This document shows, one piece after another, positions 34,212 through 46,157 of a DNA stretch of 64,000 bases (its first letter is position 1; each line of letters opens with the position of its first letter). Below the pieces are notes generated by a model, which was not told the origin of the DNA, did no database searches, and was given only the letters and a program-made list of their open reading frames with translations. Position numbers and translations under genes: made by a program. Source of the stretch: Viola odorata (taxonomy: Eukaryota; Streptophyta; Magnoliopsida; Malpighiales; Violaceae); the NCBI GenBank assembly GCA_963691705.1, contig OY829539.1:8062501-8126500 (forward strand). Direction: 5' to 3'.

Positions 34212-37200
34212 TGTTGATGTTTTGGGACTGTTTTTTATTTTGTGAATGCTCAAGGGCGAGCATTGGGCAGTGTGGGGATATTTGATTGCATGTATTTTAT
34301 GCATGTTTTTCCTTCCATTCTTACCTCGATTTAGGCCTTGATACTACTAATTCGCTCGTGTTTGCATCTTTATCGCAGATCAAGGCCAAGAAGGAGAAAT
34401 GTGCGAAAAGACATACTTTCTGGGCAATTTTAGAAGAGTTTAAGCTTCAAGACTAGCGTCGAGACCATAGACACCAATTTCTCCATGTACTAATGTACTC
34501 GGATTGATATGCAAACTCTATTTTTGTGCTGTGTTATCTGCATTTTGAGTGACAAAACATATAGCCTTATTTGCGAGCGAGTGAGTAAACACATATCTGG
34601 TGAGGGCTGCTCGTGACTAGGCCTGATGTGGAAAATTTCTACCTTTGGGGTCGGTATCCCAATTCTTTAATGCAGGTGTGCATCTAGGCAGGAAGCGCCT
34701 TATCGAGACCTCGGCAATTGACGGGTTTGATCATTCTAGTGCTTTGGTTGTTTGTGTTGATGTTTTGGGACTGTTTTTAATTTTGTGAATGCTCAAGGGC
34801 GAGCATTGGGCAGTGTGGGGATATTTGATTACATGTATTTTATGCATGTTTTTCCTTCCATTCTTACCTCGATTTAGGCCTTGATACTACTAATTCGGTC
34901 GTGTTTCCATCTTTATCGCAGCTCAAGGCCAAGAAGGAGAAATGTGCGAAAAGACATAATTTCTGGGCAATTTCAGAAGAGTTTAAGCTTCAAGACTAGC
35001 GTCGAGACCATAGACACCAATTTCTCCATGTACTAATGCACTCGGATTGATATGCAAACTCTATTTTTGTGCTGTGTTGTCTGCATTTTGAGTGACTAAA
35101 CATATAGCCTTGTTTGCGAGCGAGTGAGTAAACACATATCTGGTGAGGGCTGCTCGTGACTAGGCCTGATGTGGAAAAGTTCTACCTTTGGGGTCGGTAT
35201 CCCAATGCTTTAATGCAGGTGTGCACCTAGGCAGGAAGCGCCTTATCGAGACGTTGATAATTAACGAGTTTGATCATTCCAGTGCTTTGGTTGTTTGTGT
35301 TCATGTTTTGGGACTATTTTTTATTTTGTGAATGCTCAAGGGCGAGCATTGGGCAGTGTGGGGATATTTGATTGCATGTATTTTATGCATGTTTTTCCTT
35401 CCATTCTTACCTCGATTTAGGCCTTGATACTACTAATTCGCTCGTGTTTCCATCTTTATCGCAGATCAAGGCCAAGAAGGAGAAATGTGCGAAAAGACAT
35501 ACTTTCTGGGCAATTTTAGAAGAGTTTAAGCTTCAAGACTAGCGTCGAGACCATAGACACCAATTTCTCCATGTACTAATGTACTCGGATTGATATGCAA
35601 ACTCTATTTTTGTGCTGTGTTATCTGCATTTTGAGTGACAAAACATATAGCCTTATTTGCGAGCGAGTGAGTAAACACATATCTGGTGAGGGCTGCTCGT
35701 GACTAGGCCTGATGTGGAAAATTTCTACCTTTGGGGTCGGTATCCCAATTCTTTAATGCAGGTGTGCATCTAGGCAGGAAGCGCCTTATCGAGACCTCGG
35801 CAATTGACGAGTTTGATCATTCCAGTGCTTTGGTTGTTTGTGTTGATGTTTTGGGACTGTTTTTAATTTTGTGAATGCTCAAGGGCAAGCATTGGGCAGT
35901 GTGGGGATATTTGATTACATGTATTTTATGCATGTTTTTCCTTCCATTGTTACCTCGATTTAGGCCTTGATACTACTAATTCGGTCGTGTTTCCATCTTT
36001 ATCGCAGCTCAAGGCCAAGAAGGAGAAATGTGCGAAAAGACATACTTTCTGGGCAATTTCAGAAGAGTTTAAGCTTCAAGACTAGCGTCGAGACCATAGA
36101 CACCAATTTCTCCATGTACTAATGCACTCGGATTGATATGCAAACTCTATTTTTGTGCTGTGTTATCTGCATTTTGAGTGACTAAACATATAGCCTTGTT
36201 TGCGAGCGAGTGAGTAAACACATATCTGGTGAGGGCTGCTCGTGACTAGGCCTGATGTGGAAAAGTTCTACCTTTGGGGTCGGTATCCCAATGCTTTAAT
36301 GCAGGTGTGCATCTAGGCAGGAAGCGCCTTATCGAGACCTGGACAATTGACGGGTTTGATCATTCCAGTGCTTTGGTTGTTTGTGTTAATGTTTTGGTAC
36401 TGTTTTTAATTTTGTGAATGCTCAAGGGCGAGCATTGGGCAGTGTGGGGATATTTGATTACATGTATTTTATGCATGTTTTTCCTTCCATTCTTACCTCG
36501 ATTTAGGCCTTGATACTACTAATTCGCTAGTGTTTCCATCTTTATCGCAGATCAAGGCCAAGAAGGAGAAATGTGCGAAAAGACATACTTTCTAGGCAAT
36601 TTTAGAAGAGTTTAAGCTTCAAGACTAGCGTCGAGACCATAGACACCAATTTCTCCATGTACTAATGTACTCGGATTGATATGCAAACTCTATTTTTGTG
36701 CTGTGTTATCTGCATTTTGAGTGACAAAACATATAGCCTTGTTTGCGAGCGAGTGAGTAAACACATATCTGGTGAGGGCTACTCGTGACTAGGCCTGATG
36801 TGGAAAAGTTCTACCTTTGGGGTCGGTATCCCAATGCTTTAATGCAGGTGTGCATCTAGGCAGGAAGCGCCTTATCGAGACCTTGGCAATTGACGAGTTT
36901 GATCATTCTAGTGCTTTGGTTGTTTGTGTTCATGTTTTGGGACTGTTTTTAATTTTGTGAATGCTCAAGGGCGAGCATTGGGCAGTGTGGGGACATTTGA
37001 TTACATGTATTTTATGCATGTTTTTCCTTCCATTCTTACCTCGATTTAGGCCTTGATACTACTAATTCGGTCGTGTTTCCATCTTTATCGTAGCTCAAGG
37101 CCAAGAAGGAGAAATGTGCGAAAAGACATACTTTCTGGGCAATTTCAGAAGAGTTTAAGCTTCAAGACTAGCGTCGAGACCATAGACACCAATTTCTCCA

Positions 37201-37469
37201 TGTACTAATGCACTCGGATTGATATGCAAACTCTATTTTTTTGCTGTGTTATCTGCATTTTGAGTGACTAAACATATAGCCTTGTTTGCGAGCGAGTGAG
37301 TAAACACATATCTGGTGAGGGCTGCTCGTGACTAGGCCTGATGTGGAAAAGTTCTACCTTTGGGGTCGGTATCCCAATGCTTTAATACAGGTGTGCATCT
37401 AGGCAGGAAGCGCCTTATCGAGACCTTGATAATTAACGGGTTTGATCATTCCAGTGCTTTGGTTGTTTG
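34212..37469 (+). repeat. Transitional monomers M64-M69
   Basis: Six monomers between the 12-mer and the M-type 5-mer. M64 and M66 share ATTGCATG, GGGCAATTTTAG, ACAAAACATA, GCCTTATTTG and CCCAATTCTTT; M65 and M67 share a TGTTGATG start, CGGTCG, CAGCTC and GCACTCGG, so a two-monomer alternation is visible. M68 (TGTTAATG, CTAGGC) and M69 (GGACATTT, CGTAGCTC) match the fourth and fifth monomers of the M-type unit. Private changes are common: GTTTGCATC near 34363, ACATAATTTC near 34955, GTGCACCTAGG near 35222, GACTATTTTTT near 35313, GGGCAAGC near 35885, CGCTAGTG near 36526. This density of private changes suggests an older, less homogenised zone. Confidence 0.75.
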
Positions 37470-40184
37470 TGTTCATGTTTTGGGACTGTTTTTTATTTTG
37501 TGAATGCTCAAAGGCGAGCATTGGGCAGTGTGGGGATATTTGATTGCATGTATTTTATGCATGTTTTTCCTTCCATTCTTACCTCGATTTAGGCCTTGAT
37601 ACTACTAATTCACTCGTGTCTCCATCTTTATCGCAGATCAAGGCCAAGAAGGAGAAATATGCGAAAAGACATACTTTCTGGGCAATTTCAGAAGAGTTTA
37701 AGCTTCAAGACTAGCGTCGAGACCATAGACACCAATTTCTCCATGTACTAATGTACGCGGATTGATATGCAAACTCTATTTTTGTGCTGTGTTATCTGCA
37801 TTTTGAGTGACTAAGCATATAGCCTTGTTTGCGAGCGAGTAAGTAAACACATATCTTGTGAGGGCTGCTCGTGACTAGGCCTGATGTGGAAAAGTTCTAC
37901 CTTTGGGGTCGGTATCCCAATGCTTTAATGCAGGTGTGCATCTAGGCAGGAAGCGCCTTATCGAGACCTCGGCAATTGACGGGTTTGATCATTCCAGTGC
38001 TTTGGTTGTTTGTGTTGATGTTTTGGGACTGTTTTTTATTTTGTGAATGCTCAAGGGCGAGCATTGGGCAGTGTGGGGATATTTGATTACATGTATTTTA
38101 TGCATGTTTTTCCTTCCATTGTTACGTCGATTTAGGCCTTGATACTACTAATTCGCTCGTGTTTCCATCTTTATCGCAGATCAAGGCCAAGAAGCAGAAA
38201 TGTGCTAAAAGACAAACTTTCTGGGTAATTTTAGAAGAGTTTAAGCTTCAAGACTAGCGTCGAGACCATAGACACCAATTTCTCCATGTACTAATGTACT
38301 CGGATTGATATGCAAACTCTATTTTTGTGCTGTGTTATCTGCATTTTGAGTGACAAAACATATAGCCTTATTTGCGAGCGAGTGAGTAAACACATATCTG
38401 GTGAGGGCTGCTCGTGACTAGGCCTGATGTGGAAAATTTCTACCTTTGGGGTCGGTATCCCAATTCTTTAATGCAGGTGTGCATCTAGGCAGGAAGCGCC
38501 TTATCGAGACCTCGGCAATTGACGGGTTTGATCATTCCAGTGCTTTGGTTGTTTGTGTTGATGTTTTGGGACTGTTTTTAATTTTGTGAATGCTCAAGGG
38601 CGAGCATTGGGCAGTGTGGGGATATTTGATTACATGTATTTTATGCATGTTTTTCCTTCCATTCTTACCTCGATTTAGGCCTTGATACTACTAATTCGGT
38701 CGTGTTTCCATCTTTATCGCAGCTCAAGGCCAAGAAGGAGAAATGTGCGAAAAGACATACTTTCTGGGCAATTTCAGAAGAGTTTAAGCTTCAAGACTAG
38801 CGTCGAGACCATAGACACCAATTTCTCCATGTACTAATGCACTCGGATTGATATGCAAACTCTATTTTTGTGCTGTGTTATCTGCATTTTGAGTGACTAA
38901 ACATATAGCCTTGTTTGCGAGCGAGTGAGTAAACACATATCTGGTGAGGGCTGCTCGTGACTAGGCCTGATGTGGAAAAGTTCTACCTTTGGGGTCGGTA
39001 TCCCAATGCTTTAATGCAGGTGTGCATCTAGGCAGGAAGCGCCTTATCGAGACCTGGACAATTGACGGGTTTGATCATTCCAGTGCTTTGGTTGTTTGTG
39101 TTAATGTTTTGGTACTGTTTTTAATTTTGTGAATGCCCAAGGGCGAGCATTGGGCAGTGTGGGGATATTTGATTACATGTATTTTATGCATGTTTTTCCT
39201 TCCATTCTTACCTCGATTTAGGCCTTGATACTACTAATTCGCTCGTGTTTCCATCTTTATCGCAGATCAAGGCCAAGAAGGAGAAATGTGCGAAAAGACA
39301 TACTTTCTAGGCAATTTTAGAAGAGTTTAAGCTTCAAGACTAGCGTCGAGACCATAGACACCAATTTCTCCATGTACTAATGTACTCGGATTGATATGCA
39401 AACTCTATTTTTGTGCTGTGTTATCTGCATTTTGAGTGACAAAACATATAGCCTTGTTTGCGAGCGAGTGAGTAAACACATATCTGGTGAGGGCTGCTCG
39501 TGACTAGGCCTGATGTGGAAAAGTTCTACCTTTGGGGTCGGTATCCCAATGCTTTAATGCAGGTGTGCATCTAGGCAGGAAGCGCCTTATCGAGACCTCG
39601 GCAATTGACGGGTTTGATCATTCTAGTGCTTTGGTTGTTTGTGTTCATGTTTTGGGACTGTTTTTAATTTTGTGAATGCTCAAGGGCGAGCATTGGGCAG
39701 TGTGGGGACATTTGATTACATGTATTTTATGCATGTTTTTCCTTCCATTCTTACCTCGATTTAGGCCTTGATACTACTAATTCGGTCGTGTTTCCATCTT
39801 TATCGTAGCTCAAGGCCAAGAAGGAGAAATGTGCGAAAAGACATACTTTCTGGGCAATTTCAGAAGAGTTTAAGCTTCAAGACTAGCGTCGAGACCATAG
39901 ACACCAATTTCTCCATGTACTAATGCACTCGGATTGATATGCAAACTCTATTTTTGTGCTGTGTTATCTGCATTTTGAGTGACTAAACATATAGCCTTGT
40001 TTGCGAGCGAGTGAGTAAACACATATCTGGTGAGGGCTGCTCGTGACTAGGCCTGATGTGGAAAAGTTCTACCTTTGGGGTCGGTATCCCAATGCTTTAA
40101 TGCAGGTGTGCATCTAGGCAGGAAGCGCCTTATCGAGACCTTGATAATTAACGGGTTTGATCATTCCAGTGCTTTGGTTGTTTG
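37470..40184 (+). repeat. M-type 5-mer HOR, copy 1 (M70-M74)
   Basis: Unit of 2715 bp. M70: AAAGGCGAGC, AATTCACTCG, GTGTCTCC, AAATATGCG, TGTACGCGG, CGAGTAAGTAAAC. M71: TGTTGATG, GTTACGTCG, AAGCAG, GGGTAATTTTAG, GCCTTATTTG, CCCAATTC. M72: TGTTGATG, CGGTCG, CAGCTC, GCACTCGG, GACCTGGAC. M73: TGTTAATG, GGTACTG, CTTTCTAGGC, ending CATTCTAGTG. M74: GGACATTT, CGGTCG, CGTAGCTC, ending CCTTGATAATTAACGGG. M73 carries GAATGCCCAAGG (C at 39137), also found 5973 bp later in M84. Confidence 0.88.
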
Positions 40185-42899
40185 TGTTCATGTTTTGGGA
40201 CTGTTTTTTATTTTGTGAATGCTCAAAGGCGAGCATTGGGCAGTGTGGGGATATTTGATTGCATGTATTTTATGCATGTTTTTCCTTCCATTCTTACCTC
40301 GATTTAGGCCTTGATACTACTAATTCACTCGTGTCTCCATCTTTATCGCAGATCAAGGCCAAGAAGGAGAAATATGCGAAAAGACATACTTTCTGGGCAA
40401 TTTCAGAAGAGTTTAAGCTTCAAGACTAGCGTCGAGACCATAGACACCAATTTCTCCATGTACTAATGTACGCGGATTGATATGCAAACTCTATTTTTGT
40501 GCTGTGTTATCTGCATTTTGAGTGACTAAGCATATAGCCTTGTTTGCGAGCGAGTAAGTAAACACATATCTTGTGAGGGCTGCTCGTGACTAGGCCTGAT
40601 GTGGAAAAGTTCTACCTTTGGGGTCGGTATCCCAATGCTTTAATGCAGGTGTGCATCTAGGCAGGAAGCGCCTTATCGAGACCTCGGCAATTGACGGGTT
40701 TGATCATTCCAGTGCTTTGGTTGTTTGTGTTGATGTTTTGGGACTGTTTTTTATTTTGTGAATGCTCAAGGGCGAGCATTGGGCAGTGTGGGGATATTTG
40801 ATTACATGTATTTTATGCATGTTTTTCCTTCCATTGTTACGTCGATTTAGGCCTTGATACTACTAATTCGCTCGTGTTTCCATCTTTATCGCAGATCAAG
40901 GCCAAGAAGCAGAAATGTGCTAAAAGACAAACTTTCTGGGTAATTTTAGAAGAGTTTAAGCTTCAAGACTAGCGTCGAGACCATAGACACCAATTTCTCC
41001 ATGTACTAATGTACTCGGATTGATATGCAAACTCTATTTTTGTGCTGTGTTATCTGCATTTTGAGTGACAAAACATATAGCCTTATTTGCGAGCGAGTGA
41101 GTAAACACATATCTGGTGAGGGCTGCTCGTGACTAGGCCTGATGTGGAAAATTTCTACCTTTGGGCTCGGTATCCCAATTCTTTAATGCAGGTGTGCATC
41201 TAGGCAGGAAGCGCCTTATCGAGACCTCGGCAATTGACGGGTTTGATCATTCCAGTGCTTTGGTTGTTTGTGTTGATGTTTTGGGACTGTTTTTAATTTT
41301 GTGAATGCTCAAGGGCGAGCATTGGGCAGTGTGGGGATATTTGATTACATGTATTTTATGCATGTTTTTCCTTCCATTCTTACCTCGATTTAGGCCTTGA
41401 TACTACTAATTCGGTCGTGTTTCCATCTTTATCGCAGCTCAAGGCCAAGAAGGAGAAATGTGCGAAAAGACATACTTTCTGGGCAATTTCAGAAGAGTTT
41501 AAGCTTCAAGACTAGCGTCGAGACCATAGACACCAATTTCTCCATGTACTAATGCACTCGGATTGATATGCAATCTCTATTTTTGTGCTGTGTTATCTGC
41601 ATTTTGAGTGACTAAACATATAGCCTTGTTTGCGAGCGAGTGAGTAAACACATATCTGGTGAGGGCTGCTCGTGACTAGGCCTGATGTGGAAAAGTTCTA
41701 CCTTTGGGGTCGGTATCCCAATGCTTTAATGCAGGTGTGCATCTAGGCAGGAAGCGCCTTATCGAGACCTGGACAATTGACGGGTTTGATCATTCCAGTG
41801 CTTTGGTTGTTTGTGTTAATGTTTTGGTACTGTTTTTAATTTTGTGAATGCTCAAGGGCGAGCATTGGGCAGTGTGGGGACATTTGATTACATGTATTTT
41901 ATGCATGTTTTTCCGTCCATTCTTACCTCGATTTAGGCCTTGATACTACTAATTCGGTCGTGTTTCCATCTTTATCGTAGCTCAAGGCCAAGAAGGAGAA
42001 ATGTGCGAAAAGACATACTTTCTGGGCAATTTCAGAAGAGTTTAAGCTTCAAGACTAGCGTCGAGACCATAGACACCAATTTCTCCATGTACTAATGCAC
42101 TCGGATTGATATGCAAACTCTATTTTTGTGCTGTGTTATCTGCATTTTGAGTGACTAAACATATAGCCTTGTTTGCGAGCGAGTGAGTAAACACATATCT
42201 GGTGAGGGCTGGTCGTGACTAGGCCTGATGTGGAAAAGTTCTACCTTTGGGGTCGGTATCCCAATGCTTTAATGCAGGTGTGCATCTAGGCAGGAAGCGC
42301 CTTATCGAGACCTCGGCAATTGACGGGTTTGATCATTCTAGTGCTTTGGTTGTTTGTGTTCATGTTTTGGGACTGTTTTTTATTTTGTGAATGCTCAAAG
42401 GCGAGCATTGGGCAGTGTGGGGATATTTGATTGCATGTATTTTATGCATGTTTTTCCTTCCATTCTTACCTCGATTTAGGCCTTGATACTACTAATTCAC
42501 TCGTGTCTCCATCTTTATCGCAGATCAAGGCCAAGAAGGAGAAATATGCGAAAAGACATACTTTCTGGGCAATTTCAGAAGAGTTTAAGCTTCAAGACTA
42601 GCGTCGAGACCATAGACACCAATTTCTCCATGTACTAATGCACTCGGATTGATATGCAATCTCTATTTTTGTGCTGTGTTATCTGCATTTTGAGTGACTA
42701 AACATATAGCCTTGTTTGCGAGCGAGTGAGTAAACACATATCTGGTGAGGGCTGCTCGTGACTAGGCCTGATGTGGAAAAGTTCTACCTTTGGGGTCGGT
42801 ATCCCAATGCTTTAATGCAGGTGTGCATCTAGGCAGGAAGCGCCTTATCGAGACCTGGACAATTGACGGGTTTGATCATTCCAGTGCTTTGGTTGTTTG
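40185..42899 (+). repeat. M-type 5-mer HOR, copy 2 with fused monomers (M75-M79)
   Basis: M75-M77 repeat M70-M72 at +2715 bp. M76 has a private GGGCTCGG (C at 41166) and M77 GCAATCTC (T at 41574). M78 joins the start of the TGTTAATG class to the GGACATTT/CGTAGCTC middle of the fifth class (with CCGTCC near 41914) and ends like the fourth class (CTCGGCAATTG...CATTCTAGTG), so two expected monomers are condensed into one. M79 starts as the first class (AAAGGCGAGC, AATTCACTCG, AAATATGCG), then from about 42639 switches to the M77 right half (GCACTCGG, GCAATCTC), which adds an extra register shift. Confidence 0.85.
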
Positions 42900-43442
42900 T
42901 GTTAATGTTTTGGTACTGTTTTTAATTTTGTGAATGCTCAAGGGCGAGCATTGGGCAGTGTGGGGACATTTGATTACATGTATTTTATGCATGTTTTTCC
43001 GTCCATTCTTACCTCGATTTAGGCCTTGATACTACTAATTCGGTCGTGTTTCCATCTTTATCGTAGCTCAAGGCCAAGAAGGAGAAATGTGCGAAAAGAC
43101 ATACTTTCTGGGCAATTTCAGAAGAGTTTAAGCTTCAAGACTAGCGTCGAGACCATAGACACCAATTTCTCCATGTACTAATGCACTCGGATTGATATGC
43201 AAACTCTATTTTTGTGCTGTGTTATCTGCATTTTGAGTGACTAAACATATAGCCTTGTTTGCGAGCGAGTGAGTAAACACATATCTGGTGAGGGCTGCTC
43301 GTGACTAGGCCTGATGTGGAAAAGTTCTACCTTTGGGGTCGGTATCCCAATGCTTTAATACAGGTGTGCATCTAGGCAGGAAGCGCCTTATCGAGACCTT
43401 GATAATTAACGGGTTTGATCATTCCAGTGCTTTGGTTGTTTG
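42900..43442 (+). repeat. Extra chimeric monomer M80 between M-type units
   Basis: M80 copies M78 in its left part (TGTTAATG, GGTACTG, GGACATTT, CCGTCC, CGTAGCTC; 1086 bp apart). Its right part is of the fifth class, with TTTAATACAGG (A at 43360) and CCTTGATAATTAACGGG. The TTTAATACAGG variant is otherwise in M69 (A at 37387), exactly 5973 bp upstream. M80 is therefore a junction monomer: left from M78, right from M69. It marks one breakpoint of the 5973 bp duplication. Confidence 0.82.
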
Positions 43443-46157
43443 TGTTCATGTTTTGGGACTGTTTTTTATTTTGTGAATGCTCAAAGGCGAGCATTGGGCA
43501 GTGTGGGGATATTTGATTGCATGTATTTTATGCATGTTTTTCCTTCCATTCTTACCTCGATTTAGGCCTTGATACTACTAATTCACTCGTGTCTCCATCT
43601 TTATCGCAGATCAAGGCCAAGAAGGAGAAATATGCGAAAAGACATACTTTCTGGGCAATTTCAGAAGAGTTTAAGCTTCAAGACTAGCGTCGAGACCATA
43701 GACACCAATTTCTCCATGTACTAATGTACGCGGATTGATATGCAAACTCTATTTTTGTGCTGTGTTATCTGCATTTTGAGTGACTAAGCATATAGCCTTG
43801 TTTGCGAGCGAGTAAGTAAACACATATCTTGTGAGGGCTGCTCGTGACTAGGCCTGATGTGGAAAAGTTCTACCTTTGGGGTCGGTATCCCAATGCTTTA
43901 ATGCAGGTGTGCATCTAGGCAGGAAGCGCCTTATCGAGACCTCGGCAATTGACGGGTTTGATCATTCCAGTGCTTTGGTTGTTTGTGTTGATGTTTTGGG
44001 ACTGTTTTTTATTTTGTGAATGCTCAAGGGCGAGCATTGGGCAGTGTGGGGATATTTGATTACATGTATTTTATGCATGTTTTTCCTTCCATTGTTACGT
44101 CGATTTAGGCCTTGATACTACTAATTCGCTCGTGTTTCCATCTTTATCGCAGATCAAGGCCAAGAAGCAGAAATGTGCTAAAAGACAAACTTTCTGGGTA
44201 ATTTTAGAAGAGTTTAAGCTTCAAGACTAGCGTCGAGACCATAGACACCAATTTCTCCATGTACTAATGTACTCGGATTGATATGCAAACTCTATTTTTG
44301 TGCTGTGTTATCTGCATTTTGAGTGACAAAACATATAGCCTTATTTGCGAGCGAGTGAGTAAACACATATCTGGTGAGGGCTGCTCGTGACTAGGCCTGA
44401 TGTGGAAAATTTCTACCTTTGGGGTCGGTATCCCAATTCTTTAATGCAGGTGTGCATCTAGGCAGGAAGCGCCTTATCGAGACCTCGGCAATTGACGGGT
44501 TTGATCATTCCAGTGCTTTGGTTGTTTGTGTTGATGTTTTGGGACTGTTTTTAATTTTGTGAATGCTCAAGGGCGAGCATTGGGCAGTGTGGGGATATTT
44601 GATTACATGTATTTTATGCATGTTTTTCCTTCCATTCTTACCTCGATTTAGGCCTTGATACTACTAATTCGGTCGTGTTTCCATCTTTATCGCAGCTCAA
44701 GGCCAAGAAGGAGAAATGTGCGAAAAGACATACTTTCTGGGCAATTTCAGAAGAGTTTAAGCTTCAAGACTAGCGTCGAGACCATAGACACCAATTTCTC
44801 CATGTACTAATGCACTCGGATTGATATGCAAACTCTATTTTTGTGCTGTGTTATCTGCATTTTGAGTGACTAAACATATAGCCTTGTTTGCGAGCGAGTG
44901 AGTAAACACATATCTGGTGAGGGCTGCTCGTGACTAGGCCTGATGTGGAAAAGTTCTACCTTTGGGGTCGGTATCCCAATGCTTTAATGCAGGTGTGCAT
45001 CTAGGCAGGAAGCGCCTTATCGAGACCTGGACAATTGACGGGTTTGATCATTCCAGTGCTTTGGTTGTTTGTGTTAATGTTTTGGTACTGTTTTTAATTT
45101 TGTGAATGCCCAAGGGCGAGCATTGGGCAGTGTGGGGATATTTGATTACATGTATTTTATGCATGTTTTTCCTTCCATTCTTACCTCGATTTAGGCCTTG
45201 ATACTACTAATTCGCTCGTGTTTCCATCTTTATCGCAGATCAAGGCCAAGAAGGAGAAATGTGCGAAAAGACATACTTTCTAGGCAATTTTAGAAGAGTT
45301 TAAGCTTCAAGACTAGCGTCGAGACCATAGACACCAATTTCTCCATGTACTAATGTACTCGGATTGATATGCAAACTCTATTTTTGTGCTGTGTTATCTG
45401 CATTTTGAGTGACAAAACATATAGCCTTGTTTGCGAGCGAGTGAGTAAACACATATCTGGTGAGGGCTGCTCGTGACTAGGCCTGATGTGGAAAAGTTCT
45501 ACCTTTGGGGTCGGTATCCCAATGCTTTAATGCAGGTGTGCATCTAGGCAGGAAGCGCCTTATCGAGACCTCGGCAATTGACGGGTTTGATCATTCTAGT
45601 GCTTTGGTTGTTTGTGTTCATGTTTTGGGACTGTTTTTAATTTTGTGAATGCTCAAGGGCGAGCATTGGGCAGTGTGGGGACATTTGATTACATGTATTT
45701 TATGCATGTTTTTCCTTCCATTCTTACCTCGATTTAGGCCTTGATACTACTAATTCGGTCGTGTTTCCATCTTTATCGTAGCTCAAGGCCAAGAAGGAGA
45801 AATGTGCGAAAAGACATACTTTCTGGGCAATTTCAGAAGAGTTTAAGCTTCAAGACTAGCGTCGAGACCATAGACACCAATTTCTCCATGTACTAATGCA
45901 CTCGGATTGATATGCAAACTCTATTTTTGTGCTGTGTTATCTGCATTTTGAGTGACTAAACATATAGCCTTGTTTGCGAGCGAGTGAGTAAACACATATC
46001 TGGTGAGGGCTGCTCGTGACTAGGCCTGATGTGGAAAAGTTCTACCTTTGGGGTCGGTATCCCAATGCTTTAATGCAGGTGTGCATCTAGGCAGGAAGCG
46101 CCTTATCGAGACCTTGATAATTAACGGGTTTGATCATTCCAGTGCTTTGGTTGTTTG
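43443..46157 (+). repeat. M-type 5-mer HOR, copy 3 (M81-M85)
   Basis: Same five classes as M70-M74, lying 5973 bp (eleven monomers) after them. Shared rare states include GAATGCCCAAGG (C at 45110 against 39137). By eye I found no consistent difference from the M70-M74 unit, so it is the downstream partner of that unit in the 11-monomer duplication and not simply another step of the 5-mer. Confidence 0.87.
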
